A stretch of 64,000 nt of DNA from Parelaphostrongylus tenuis (Eukaryota > Nematoda > Chromadorea > Rhabditida > Metastrongylidae), in contig JAHQIW010005303.1 of NCBI GenBank assembly GCA_019055375.1, positions 1-64,000 of the forward strand, given 5' to 3'. Below the pieces are notes generated by a model. That model was not told the DNA's origin, made no database searches, and worked only from the letters and a program-made list of their open reading frames with translations. A program made the position numbers and the translations under genes. Shown here in pieces: positions 1-11,030 of this stretch. Positions within the stretch are counted from its first letter, which is position 1. The number at the start of each line of letters is the position of its first letter.

Positions 1-263
1 TACAAGGGATTAGATAAAGAAAATTTTCACTACAAAACACCAAACTTTTTGAAAGGTACGTTAAGCTGCGAAGTATCTGACACTAGTGGGAAGTGATATA
101 GATTAATTATTGTCATAGATTTCAATAGTGATATAGATTTCAATATGTCAAAACACCCGTTGAATGTCGACTCGTGAGATCATTTCAGGTCACTATCAAG
201 ATGATAATTATTGGGTATAAAATACCGTTGATCAGTTATATGAGTTTATACAAATAGACCCAC

Positions 264-416
264 GTTGTTGCACGGGCAACTTTCCAAATTAATATCTGTT
301 CGGGATTCATGTAACCGTATTTCTCATATTCCTTGGGAGTTATACGAGGTGCAAAACTTCGGAATAGCACCAGTTGCGGAGGAGCAGCCTTGATTTTTGC
401 TGCCGTCACCAAAACT
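264..416 (-). pseudogene. iPLA2 copy 1, core patatin exon
   Basis: 153 bp, open: VLVTAAKIKAAPPQLVLF, RSFAPRITPKEYEKYGY, MNPEQILIWKVARATT. The micro-exon 485-512 (TLKIDELK) lies one 68-bp intron upstream. Confidence 0.65.
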
Positions 417-1966
417 CTGTCGAAAGATTTATCTGAGTGGATATGTAATGCATTTATGAGTTCAGATTTCAAAACCTTTGCTACAATTTCAGCTCATCTA
501 TCTTCAGCGTTGCTTTGAAATGAGTATTCATTTAGCAATGAATGCACAGTAGAGGAGCTGCAATCTGGTTTCTTGGGACCATCATGCAGTTTGCACAATG
601 GAAAAAAGTACGAATTCGAAGTTACATATTAACAGTACTCTTTACCTGTACAACTGTCGCATGGGGCTAAATCGATTTCCTTCTATGACTAACCACGCCT
701 GTTCAGTAATAAGGGCTGATTTCAAAATTATGTTAGCATAGCCAACCGTTTTGAAAGTAATATTCATCACTAACGCTGTGTTTTACAACATGTCAAATCT
801 CAACCTTCCTTCGACTATTCCACGCATTAGTTTTTCTAACAGCTCCGGTAATTTTAACCTGAATAAATTGATGAGTAAAATTGATCATGAAATTTGCGCT
901 GTTGAGCATGATGATTTCAAATTTGAAATGCCTGTGTAGAGGTGATTAGAGCTATTACTAAGTGACTGATCAACGGAGAGCTTCCGAGCGAACAATGTGC
1001 AGAAAGCTTGTAAAAATTAGTAAGGTAGATATGGATCCTTATGTCTAAGCAGGTTAGGCGCTTGATTGGCACGTTGAGTACGACAAGTCCACGGCGCTAA
1101 CTCTACCCCGCCGCGCAGCGCTCAGGGCTAAGCAGCCCGTAACCTCTAGTGCTTAGTGATGCTGACCATCGGGAAGAAGGTACGTGGTTTTGATTTTATC
1201 TCACGACGCTTCGTTGCAGCTTTTGGAGTCATTTTGTCAGCGTCGATTAGTAATGGAAGTTCCTCTATATACGTGATTACAGCGAAAAACGCTGTTGTCT
1301 CTGAATCACTGTTTTTTGATACGATACGTATCTATGAGGTAACAACAGAACCAACGCACAATTCCACAAAACTGACTACATCTACTTCTATACAAGGTTT
1401 TTTGCAAAGTCGTACACTGTGGGAAGTATCTTTTCGAATTCAACCTTTATACCATCGGAAAGAGAAATGTGAAAAAAAGTTGGATACGTTGTTACCCCAT
1501 GGATCTACATTTCGTGCCAAAAAATACTGAATTGCCTAAAAACTGAGCGTTTTTTTCCTTCTGATAAAGTATTTACATTATAATCCTTCCAACACTAATC
1601 GACGCCATGAAATAATACCAAAAATCCTGCTTGGAGGCGCCTTGGTAGGGCATCGTACCAGCAACTTGTTTCAAGATGACTGACATCATTAACCAATCCG
1701 CACAATGGAGAGCTCGCGGCGTGCGGAGAGGATGGGCTAACACAGTGTCCCTGTCGTACACAATGGGTTGAAGGCGTCCTGCAACGCACATTGTGCTTGA
1801 CTCGATCCCACGCCACGAGACTGCTTTCCATCTTTTCAGTGTTGGCAGTTTGCCATCAGAACTCTTTATGGAAATTTCAACACCTATTTCATACACTGAC
1901 AGGCCGTTTAAGTCGCTTTGAAGGCCAGATAGGCATATAGCCACCTTTAGCAGTGCTTAATGAATT

Positions 1967-3330
1967 TTGATGAATGACGTATCCTCAGCGATTGATCAAC
2001 GCCAAGAGCTCTATTGTTTACCCTTTTTTTTATTGCAACTTGACACACAAAAATCAGAGATCGTGACGCTATTCGTCAGGTTACTGATTATGCTCCACGG
2101 GACTGCTTTCCATCTTTTCAGGGTTGGCAATATGCCATCAGAACTCTTTATAGGAATTTCAATACCTACTTCATACACAGACCACATCCACACGCTTACA
2201 CGACTCATTGAAGTTTCACGAGAGTTCAAACAACCACTCTGTCTCACTTTCATCGATCTGAAGAAACCCTTTGATTCAGTGGAAACAGAAGCGGTTACAG
2301 AGGCTCTGGATAACGAGGGCGTCCCTACTCGGTACATAATGATCCTTCGTGAGCTCTATGAATATTTCACGACCAAAATATCTCCATAATACAACAACAT
2401 CACCTTTGACGTAGGAAGAAGGGGTTTGACAAGGCGATACAATTACGCCAAAACTATTCACTGCCACCCTACTAAACGTCATGCGAACATTAGATTGGGG
2501 CGACATGGGAGTGAAAATTGACGGTCTACAATTAAACCATCTTCGCTTTGCTGACGATATCGCTCTCATATCACCAAACATCAGCCAATCGCAACGAATG
2601 TTGACCGATTTCGATAACGCCTGTGGAAAGATTGGTCTTCAACTAAATCTAAGGAAAGCGATGTTCATGAGGAACGGATGGATTTCCAATGCCCCATTTA
2701 CGCTGAACGGAACGACAATCTCCAAATGCTCCAGTTACGTCTATCTAGGTCGTGAAATCAACATGATGGACGACCTAGTTCCAGAGTTGAGCAGGAAGAA
2801 ATGAGCGGCTTGGGGAACGCTCAAGAGCACCGAAGATGTAGTGAAGAGACAAAGAACATCCGACTCCGTGCCCACCTTTTCGACTCGACAATTATCCCTG
2901 CCCTAACGTATGCAGCAGAAACCTGATCGCTACGTAAGCAGGATGAAAGATCACTTGGCATTATCGAATGCGCAGTCGAAAGGCCGATACTAGGAGTATC
3001 CTGTATCTAGCAAATGAGAGAAGGGATCCGATGTTCTGACCTACGTCAACGACCGAAAATCAGAGACTTCGTTCTACACGCCAGGATTTTGAAAACAAGG
3101 TGGGCCGGACACGTGATGCGCTTCAACGACAACCGATGGACGAGAGTCGTTGCCGACTGGATTCCTCGGGACGTCAAGCGCTTTAAAGGAAGACCACCGA
3201 CCCGTTGGTTCAATTTCTTTACGAAAGCGATAGAACAAAGGTTTGATGGTCAGTGAATCCCTAGAGCGAGAAGGACCCACTGGGCTACTCTTGCACGCGA
3301 TAGGGAAAAATGGAAGAGTTGCTGGTATCC
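1967..3330 (+). pseudogene. RTE-like non-LTR retrotransposon reverse transcriptase, degraded
   Basis: Three frames together give the C-terminal half of an RTE-type reverse transcriptase. Motif A is seen as LTFIDLKKPFDSVE (about 2248-2290). The FADD catalytic box is in HLRFADDIALISPNIS (about 2538-2585). The C-terminal block KTRWAGHVMRFNDNRWTR with GRPPTRW is at 3090-3210. Frameshifts and stops separate 1967-2389, 2481-2804 and 3014-3256. The part before motif A contains a repeat of its own sequence (1820-1900 resembles 2098-2180). It lies in an intron of iPLA2 copy 1, on the opposite strand, and is not functional. Confidence 0.8.
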
Positions 3331-3439
3331 GTTCGAGTCACTCGACGATCAACGGGACAACGGTGATACAGATGCTACTTCATACATTGACAGGCCTTTT
3401 GAGTCGTTTTGAAGGCCAGATACGCAATCAGCCACCTTT

Positions 3440-3760
3440 GGCAATGCTTAATGAATTTTAATGAGTGACGTATCCTCAGCGATCGATCAACACCAGAGCT
3501 TCATTGTTTGCCTTTCATTTATTGCAACTCAACACACAAAAATCACAGATCACCGGCTCACTTCAGTGATCTCGATAGTGACGCTACACAGGTTACGGAT
3601 TTTGTTCTGCCATAAAACGGATCTTTCGCTCTACGGTCAACCGGAACATACCGATATGATATTGATGAATTATAACTTGGTCACCGTCATAAACACTATT
3701 AAAGTAAAAAGTGCTGCTTTTATAAACTCCAATGTGCTTTCAGGAATTCCTTAGAAACTG
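3440..3760. repeat. Post-RTE repeat block (also 38520-38840)
   Basis: Follows the RTE 3' end in both duplication copies and is also seen upstream of the RT fragment at 1900-2060 (shared words tgacgtatcctcagcgat and attgcaactcaacacacaaa). It behaves as the RTE tail or an adjacent repeat. No coding evidence. Confidence 0.45.
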
Positions 3761-3875
3761 TTACGACTGTGGCTAACAATGGCATGCCGCTCTATCAAGT
3801 CGGCGCTGCTATCCCTTCAAACAAGTTTTTCACCAATTAACCGATCTCGCAGGTATGGAAGGTTTGCTAGACCTC

Positions 3876-3956
3876 GAGCGCGGGATCGAACAATCGGCCA
3901 TCATAATCAATCATGTGTGTCTCGGAGCACCTTTAACCATTGCGCCACACGCGCTC
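3876..3956 (-). repeat. tRNA-like SINE head, copy 1
   Basis: On the minus strand, perfectly complementary ends GAGCGCG and CGCGCTC bracket an A-box-like TGTGGCGCAATGGTTA and a B-box-like TTGTTCGATCCC. About 81 bp; the anticodon region is too long for a normal tRNA. Same in copy 2. Confidence 0.55.
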
Positions 3957-4429
3957 TTCGACAAAACTTATGCAAAAAACCCACTTTTGAGTTTTCAGTT
4001 GTCCCATTGTTGTGTCCGCGCCGAAGCTCACTCTCAACATGTCTTCAATTCCGTTCGAATTGTGCTTCGGTAGCACACGACTGTTGCCGCAAAAAGCCAG
4101 TTGACGTCTACTCAAAAACAATCGTCGAGTTTGTTCTGCCGTTAGACCTGGAAATTTGACATCTTGCTTTTTCATCTGATCATTAAGTTTACTCTGACCG
4201 TCTCACTAAATTTTTTCATTCTATTTTTCATTTTCTTCCATTAGATCACATTTAACGGTGCATGCGCATCGACAGTTTTATTTTACATAATCATACGATA
4301 CAATAAGCTCCTAGAGCCTTCAAGTTCAGTTATCTAATTTCAGTGATGTTTACAAGCCGTCACTTTCGACTTTGACTTAGATCTCGCTCAAGTGATTAAC
4401 ATTGTGATAACTGATAACATTTTCAAGCC

Positions 4430-4980
4430 TTTTATAAGGTCTGGTATGGCACTTATACTAAGCTAGGTACGTGTTTGGCCATTACAGGCTCATTAGGTGT
4501 ATGGTGCCTTTCGGTTCAGCCAATCCCCTGCAGGGGTTACTCCCATACTTATAAAGGAATCGGCGCCAAATTATTTGAATCACTGTATGTCGACTGGTCG
4601 AACCACCCGACTTTGCAGTGACCAACAATCGAAATTTTGTTCTCAGATTATCAGATTGTTACTTTTGAGCGAGGTCTATGTAACGGTTGAAATGTGAAGG
4701 TATAAATCATTCTATCAGTCATAATCGCCCGACTTTTGGAAAATGCAATGTCGCCTGAATTGATCACTCAACATGCGGTGATTCAAATAATTCGGCTTCG
4801 ATTCCTTCATATGCAGGGCATATTCCCCTTTAAGCGGCCAGGTGAACCCAAAGGCACCGTACTACTGATGAACCTGGAAAGGCGAAACACCAGTCTAGTA
4901 CTTTATAAGTGCTATACCACATCTCAGAAAAGGTTCAAACACGTTCTAAGATTATCAGATTGTTAATGCCCACGAATTTG
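4430..4980. repeat. Imperfect inverted repeat (fold-back), copy 1
   Basis: Left arm about 4430-4690, right arm about 4735-4980 in reverse. Shared words include aattatttgaatcac, ataaaggaatcg/atgaaggaatcg and ggtgcctttcggttca/ggtgcctttgggttca, plus ggtatggcacttat/ggtatagcacttat nearer the outside. No transposase. The apparent ORF at 4736-4966 is broken in copy 2 by a stop. Confidence 0.6.
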
Positions 4981-5573
4981 AGCAAATACATTGTCGACGG
5001 CTAATTATACATCTTATATGTCTTCTATCAGGTGATGCTTCGCCACATGGTGATATGTAGACATTTTTGATTATTTTGTTTTCTATCTTTCCGGATAACT
5101 TTGTAACAAATGAGCCGACGCAGGAGTAAAGGGTAACTTAATTTGGAACGCTGAAAGGAACCAATAATTTGAAGTGGTTTCAAGGCCAACGACCCAGGAT
5201 GGAACTGGAAGGTCTAACTAAATGGAACGGTGATTGTGCGCGTATTAACCTATAGCGCACTCTAAATGAGCTAACCATTTGACCAGCTTTTAATCTACAG
5301 TTTTTTCTTCTTCTTTTTTTTCTTGGAACAGAATGTTTGGGAGTCCGTCGCTCATCACGCAGTAGGCTCACCTTTCTTGAGATCTATGAAAACGTATCGG
5401 GCGGGCACATAGATATCGCGCTACTATCAAATGGTTTGCTTGACTAGCACTTCATTGGTTAAACGAATCAAGTATATCATACTATCTATCCTTACTCATT
5501 CTACCATTACTTTATAAGTCAGTTGCCACAGCATATATCACACCAGAGAAGCTTTTTCGAGTTGGCTAACAAC

Positions 5574-5679
5574 TTGCGCCTAAGGCAAGAGAAGTAATTC
5601 CACCACAGCTTGTGCCTCCTACCCAATGAATGCGACTCATAAGGTGCTTGCCGAGTTCATTCTGAATTGCACGTAAGAT
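5574..5679 (-). pseudogene. iPLA2 copy 1, GTSCG exon with weakened donor
   Basis: 106 bp, still encodes HWVGGTSCGGITSLALGA, but its last base is A and the intron begins GTTGTT, where copy 2 has CAG/GTAGTT. Confidence 0.65.
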
Positions 5680-6310
5680 CTGAATAAAAACATCATTGTT
5701 GAAAGTATACGCAATCACATTCTAAGACATTTTTACCACATCGATCTGCCTAAGCATTTCTTCTTCACGGATTTAATGGCAAATTATTCAGTTAGTTTGG
5801 AAAATCCAATTTGTAAGTTCTACTTCTGAGATATACCAATTGAAAAGTCACTACTATAATTCCAAATTTCAATCATCATTTTTCATGGAATCACAGATTA
5901 AATCCACTGAGTGTTAAGTGGTGTTCAAGCTCCGATGTACAGCAAGTGACCCATCCTCTCAGAGACTAATCATCTGAAAAATGCCTTGAAATCTCAGCAA
6001 TTAAGCCCAAGTGGCGTGAAGCGATGAAACGATGGGACTTATCGAGTTACTTGTTTTCGCTGAGATAATTATCTATCGCAAAAAGTACTACGAAAAGGTA
6101 GTTATGGGGCGAAATTGTTCTCTTTGCTTGGGTTACTACCATTTTACCCCTGACTTGTAGTTACTATCTTAGACACCTTCTATATGGATGCGAAAAGGTG
6201 TCTCCTGAAAGATAAGTATACATAACGATATATCTAATCAGAAATTTCGAGAAAATCGAGGAAATCCTTATGACTGTACGGAATCGAAGTGTTCTATGTT
6301 CTATGCCATG

Positions 6311-6799
6311 AAGTCTTCTCAATAGTCATGGTACTAGAACAATAAATACTAAATTGTCAACCAGAAGTATTTAAAATCGCATAACAAGAGTACTCAAAGT
6401 ATGCGCCATCAGCCTGAACACATTCAATTTAATTGCTTCAATGATGGCCTCCTGATTAACTACTTAGCGTGGACGTCTAGAGGACAGCTGGTACTTTAAG
6501 TTGGTGTCACCGGCGCGAAACTCGGTAAAGAACGTAACGGTCTCCGCCGGAATACAAATCCCTGAGCTTCTGCGCGATTGATGTTGTCGAGGACAGTCTG
6601 TGCATCGCGTCCCATTTTGTACTCGTAAAGGAGCAAATTGTGAAAAGACTGCGTTGAGCGGCCATGATGCGGCAATTATGTGCAAATTTGATACCAAAAG
6701 AAAGTTTAGAAAACTTTGAACAAAGCGGTATTGATTTGTTTCTTAAGAGATGGCGAGACGGTGTTTTTTGCTGTAGTGCCAGAACCTATGAGAGGACCT
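6311..6799 (-). mobile_element. Deleted mariner-family element, copy 1
   Basis: Ends are similar inverted repeats: AAGTCTTCTCA at the left and AGGTCCTCTCA read inward from the right, with TA just outside the right end. The interior, on the minus strand, holds pieces of a mariner transposase N-terminus in shifted frames: LLYEYKMGRDAQT, then FFTEFRAGDTNLKYQL, the usual F-KFRAGD--L---PRSGRP helix-turn-helix segment. About 490 bp, no catalytic domain. Confidence 0.65.
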
Positions 6800-7007
6800 T
6801 ATAACTACGCGATCGGCACTACTGATGCATTGGAGATGGTGAACAAGAGTAAGATTTCACTTCAGTTTTACTCCGTGCAAACTTTTTTCATAGGAATCGT
6901 GCCCTTGAACTTTGAAAACCTTCATTTCTGTTGACTCCGCTGTCTTGAGTGTATTATTCAGTATATAACATATTGGGATTGAGAAATTATTTACAAAATG
7001 CACTTAC

Positions 7008-7081
7008 ACCTGCTTCTAAGATAGCTTTTATTCCTCCTCCGTCAAAACTTAGCAGTAATTTGTAGTTTTTCGTCGGGATTT
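7008..7081 (-). pseudogene. iPLA2 copy 1, DGGG exon with frameshift
   Basis: 74 bp, one base longer than copy 2. Entering in the phase set by the upstream exon gives NPDEKLQITAKF then stop; the DGGGIKAILEAG frame is reached only after the extra A. Confidence 0.65.
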
Positions 7082-7216
7082 CTGCAAACGAAAGTAACAA
7101 GTTTGATTGGTTCAAGCAGTTTTCAATCTAAAAAACAATAATTAAACAGTACGCTATCCATTCTTTGACTAATTGGTTGTTGAAAACTTTATGATGATCA
7201 GGAACCAGGGGATTAC

Positions 7217-7434
7217 TCATCGATATAAGTAGAAAATCCTTTCTGACCCTTAAGATGACGTGCTTCGCATTTCTGATAAGACCTCATATAATAGAAGAAT
7301 AAAGAATAGTAATCGGATGCAAACCTTGGAGTTGCGACATCGATTGGAGTTTCTCCAGCATTATTCTTTTGTTCCCATAAAGCATCATACACAGTAAAGG
7401 CAATCACTCCCCTAGCCATTGCTCTGTTATCGCT
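7217..7434 (-). pseudogene. iPLA2 copy 1, ankyrin/linker exon
   Basis: 218 bp, open, three conservative protein differences from copy 2 (C/S, R/S, S/A near its end). Same acceptor ataatcacag and donor GTAATC. Confidence 0.6.
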
Positions 7435-8360
7435 CTGTGATTATGAAAATATTTGACACACGCTGGAAAGTTGATAAAATCTCTTTTGACATGATTCGTT
7501 GCACCAAATTGATGTGACAGGCTACAGCGTCATTTTAGATGAATATGTTATGCAAAATTATGTTTATAAAGCATTGTTTACTTAGAGATGATTTAGATAT
7601 ATATCGATTAACCAGGTATATCAAAGTTTTTCCTGTCGAACAAATGGTAGCACCTCTAGAAGAAATTTTCACAACCGTCCAATTGCCAATTACTTAACTG
7701 CATTCCAAGGCTCCACGTTCAAGACTTTGTAAGCTTTGTATATCTTTGACGTTTTACACTGAGAGATCTTATGCTTTAGTGAAGGACACGTGAAGGACAG
7801 TGGTTAGAGGTGTTATGTATTCAAAAACCAGGCGCGTTTGTCTTTAATCCTACGCGTATGGCGGCAAAGTAGATATCGTCAGTGGAGCACGATTTTCATT
7901 CTTTCACTAAAGGTTTTTTCTCTGTTTCGGGAGATACTGTATGTTCTTTAGATTACTCTGATATGACAAAAATTTTTTAACAAGTCTGTTTACTTTTTGC
8001 GCATATGCAACTCTTATGTGCAAGGAGAACTTCAAATGTGAAACGTAGTCTTATTTTCGCCTTCACAGTACGCTATAAAAACTTTTTCGAGAAGCCAATT
8101 AAGGCTGCAAATTACCGTGATTTGCTATCGAATGAGCTTAATGTAGTCTAATAAAATGAGTTACAGTTCTAGCTGAGCAAACAAGACAAATCGACTGTGA
8201 AACATAATTTTATTTCCGCTCCTATAGCGTACCACAAAGGCTTTTTTAGAAGCCAAGCAGTCTCGGCATTTTTGAGATTTGAGCTTCCAATTAATTATTC
8301 AGATTTAAGATGGAAAGCTTAACCAGTGAACAAGGACTTCCGAATATTGGAGAGTCAAGG

Positions 8361-9321
8361 TGACCCTCATCATCCGCAAAGGGTTATATCCTGTGCTCCG
8401 AGATCACGAAACCCTTAAGAGTGAGGAAATTGATACGGGACTTCTCTTAGAATTGTAGCAACTAGCATGGCACAACAGTAGTGCACTGAGAGCCAGTATG
8501 CTTCAGATATGAATTACTCACCTCCATAGTCCTAAGTTGATTGTACTGAAGTCTAATGCATTGTGCATCTCAAAAACTGATTGGAAACCAGCGTTTCCTC
8601 GACCCATGTGATTACAGACCATTGATCCGAGAAGTGATTGCTTTCACTGTGCATTCAATTGCTTTGATAATGTTCGAATTCATAACCGTTTTCTCAGCCT
8701 TTCCCTTATATGGTGATCTATCGGGATTGGTGGTCGAGCGACTAGTGATTGAAATCATAAAAGAGACGTGCTCGATCATTATTCTACGAATCTAGTGAAG
8801 AAGATGACATCCCAAGCAGCGAGAGACGAAATGGATGCTAGAAGTCCTGAGACCCATACAGGAAATAGAGTGTTATTTGGATTAAATAAAGTGATGGTGA
8901 TTTGTTAGTAATACGGAGCATACCATTCTAAAGGCCAAAAAATACAGTATTCCTACCGATGAACAATCCTGTGGCTCCAGATCTGCATAGATTTCACGGC
9001 GCATCGCATTACAATTCAGCAGGACGCTTACCGCCAGTTTCTACATTATGCATTATAAAAAGATGAAGGATAAAGTTCTCGGTGTTGGTCAACCCTTGAG
9101 ATGCACCATTCATTCGACTTCATCCAGTTATTGTTGAAGGGTTATAGTGTTCATGCACATACTTGATACTGATTTACGACATCGAAATGGTGAAGTTGGT
9201 GGATTTGGGGCGGACGATTGAGCCGGCGACCTCTCCAATAATTAATAAACGGAAAGGCAATTCAAACCTTTTCGTTCTGGGATTTTGCCAGAGATCTTTA
9301 TGAAAGCGATCTAATTCTCAT
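8361..9321. other. Near-identical tract between duplication copies (with 43584-44541)
   Basis: About 960 bp with only three differences noticed by eye (near 8555, one indel near 8681, one near 8990), flanked on both sides by clearly diverged sequence. It lies in the intron between the two ankyrin exons. The 79-codon + strand ORF at 8556-8795 is broken by the indel in copy 2, so protein constraint is not the explanation. Confidence 0.7.
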
Positions 9322-9676
9322 CTCCCATTAGCAAAGATTGTGCCTACTGTAAGTAGGCTATGAAAGTTGTGGAGCGTTTTAGTGTGAAGTAATTGTACAA
9401 TAAAGCTTTGGTAAATAAAGGATCCTTGGAGAATACAAGATACAAGCTGCGTCTTGGTATTCATCTTGTGGCAGTTGTGCCACTTATATTCTGACTATAT
9501 ATAATTCTTTTGGAATGGTTTTTCTGGAGATGGTGTAGTTTTCATATGATGCCGTTCTGAGTGAAATGTTTGATTTTGTATGTAAGAATTAAATCTAATC
9601 TATAAGTTAGTTCCCGACAGGCGATTGATATGCTCCAGTGGTACCGAATTTTAATGAAGAATTCAAATATTATTAC

Positions 9677-9805
9677 CGCAGCAGCAATGTACAGAATGTT
9701 ATCTCCCTTCTCATCGACACATAAGAAGTCTTGATCATGTAAGTAAGCATTTATCAGATCATCCAAGTTTCCTGACGCTACGATTTTGAAGAACGAATGT
9801 TTCTT
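9677..9805 (-). pseudogene. iPLA2 copy 1, ankyrin exon
   Basis: 129 bp like copy 2 (acceptor cttattgtag, donor GTAATA). Encodes KKHSFFKIVASGNLDDLINA then YLHDQDFLCVDEKGDNILYI; open throughout. Confidence 0.6.
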
Positions 9806-10234
9806 CTACAATAAGATGCTTCATTCACATACATCAAAATTAAGACACTTTTTCCGGATTACTGATTTCTTTGACTCCACTGTCTGATTTCTATGAAGCT
9901 CGAATTAATATAACTGACAAATTCAAATTTGCTTTTCGTTTGACGTGGTTGTACTACAAACAGAAATATTTCGGCAAAGAAAGGACAAACCATGGAGTCT
10001 TTGACCACCTCGTTCGAAAATCCTATAAAAATACCACCCCACTTGAAACCATGCGTTAGGATAAAGTCTGTCATCGAAATCATTTGTTCAAATCAATTAT
10101 TCATATTTAACGGTATAAACTGTCTGCATCGTTCACCTATTGACTCGAGCGAAGCCATCAAAACCTCCGGTTGCTGTATTAGAATCAGCCAAGCTGGCGA
10201 TACTGGTGGTCCAACCCATATGAAATCATACGTT

Positions 10235-10556
10235 TATTTCGACTGTTTTGTTGAGACCACGCACAAATTTCAATGTATCTCATTATTATTATCTGAACAA
10301 CCTGTCATGTGGTCCGTTAATAGGCTCTTGTGCAGCCATATACACGTGTTGCGACCTTACAGTCTTGACAGTCGGGCAGAATCCTTCGTCTTTAGTCTTT
10401 AACCAATCCTTTGGCAAGCCCCTACTCTCCCCATAAAGAAGTAAGTGACGACGAACGATTTACATTGCACTGCTCTCAAGTGAAAAATCACAAGATCAGC
10501 AATTCTAGACACTCGATTGCTCTTGGCTGGTATTTTTGTAATATTATACCTTTATA
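10235..10556 (+). repeat. Dispersed repeat R1
   Basis: Unit of about 330 bp beginning near tttatttcgagtgttttattgag, with internal words tgtggtctgtt, gatacacgtgtttcgacc, tcagtcgggcag and cctataaagaggtaggcgacgac, and ending near ctggtatttttgtaatatta. Other copies: 24925-24979 plus 25402-25590 (split), 25640-25975 (-), 33160-33420 (+), 33425-33600 (-), 52020-52205, 58801-59100, 59117-59230. No transposase; probably a non-autonomous element. Confidence 0.6.
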
Positions 10557-10920
10557 ATTCCAAAAAAGAATGATTTAAGCTCAAAAAGGGGTTGGTACGC
10601 CAGGGTCATACACCGGTGTTTCGGAGGTTCGTCCCCCTCATCAGTGACCCCCGCCCCACATTCAGCCCTGCATTGAAGCAAGGAGGGAGGCGTTTAGTTT
10701 TGATCTAACAGCAAAAATCTATCGACTGAGAGGTGGTGATGGTACAGTGTCATAGTACACTGTGCCATCACCACATACGCCTCCCTCCTTGCTTCAATGC
10801 AGGGCTGAATGTGGGGCGGGGGTCACTGATGAGGAGGACGAACCTCCGAAACACCGGTGTATGACCCTGGGCGTACCAACCCCTTTTTGAGCTTAAATCA
10901 TTCTTTTTTGGAATTATATT
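10553..10920. repeat. Long fold-back element
   Basis: Arms of about 140 bp (10553-10693 and 10775-10918) are almost perfect inverse complements, sharing gaatgatttaagctcaaaaa, ccagggtcatacaccggtgt and gccccacattcagccctgca. A second, inner palindrome around 10731-10772 reads gtggtgatgg ... ccatcaccac. It would extrude as a very stable cruciform or hairpin. A partial second copy of the interior follows at 10936-11035. Confidence 0.75.
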
Positions 10921-11030
10921 GAATGTTTTTTGGGGGTTTCAAAAACAGTCGATCTTTTGATATAGTTTTGATCTAACAGCAAAAATCTATCGACTGAAAG
11001 GTGGTGATGGTACAGTGTCATAGTACACTA

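Larger units (their letters stand above)
264..9805 (-). pseudogene. iPLA2-beta-like gene copy 1, decaying and cut by the window edge
   Basis: Counterpart of the copy 2 gene. Exon equivalents: 9805-9677 (ankyrin), 7434-7217 (ankyrin/linker), 7081-7008 (DGGG), 5679-5574 (GTSCG), about 5440-5370 (tentative), 512-485 (micro-exon), 416-264 (core). Defects visible in the sequence: one extra A (T run at 7066-7070 on the + strand) that frameshifts the DGGG exon and yields a stop at the SFDGGG position; donor AA/GTTGTT instead of AG/GTAGTT after the nucleophile exon; TAG in the tentative exon; ankyrin core LYIAAA instead of LHIAAA. An RTE fragment and a mariner relic lie in introns, shared with copy 2. 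The catalytic Asp exon would lie outside the window. Alternative acceptor use could rescue the frame, so non-function is inferred. Confidence 0.7.

Noticed and set aside
750..870. Minus-strand KLPELLEKLMRGIVEGRLRF as an extra iPLA2 exon
   Set aside because: It has an acceptor-like ttattcag and a GTAAAA donor, but entering in the phase set by the nucleophile exon gives an immediate stop. Copy 2 keeps the length but not the protein pattern.
1080..1205. Possible further tRNA-like SINE head (also 37790-37930)
   Set aside because: A gagtggttagtgatgc-like A-box and ttcgatccc-like B-box can be seen in copy 2, but the acceptor ends do not pair, and copy 1 has lost the B-box.
1573..1944. 123-codon minus-strand ORF
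   Set aside because: It lies in sequence repeated within the RTE region (1820-1900 versus 2098-2180) and has no family resemblance.
9871..10059. + strand ORF conserved in both duplicates (also 45038-45307)
   Set aside because: Similarity is explained by the segmental duplication; changes between copies do not favour third positions, and no splice signals or family match are present.
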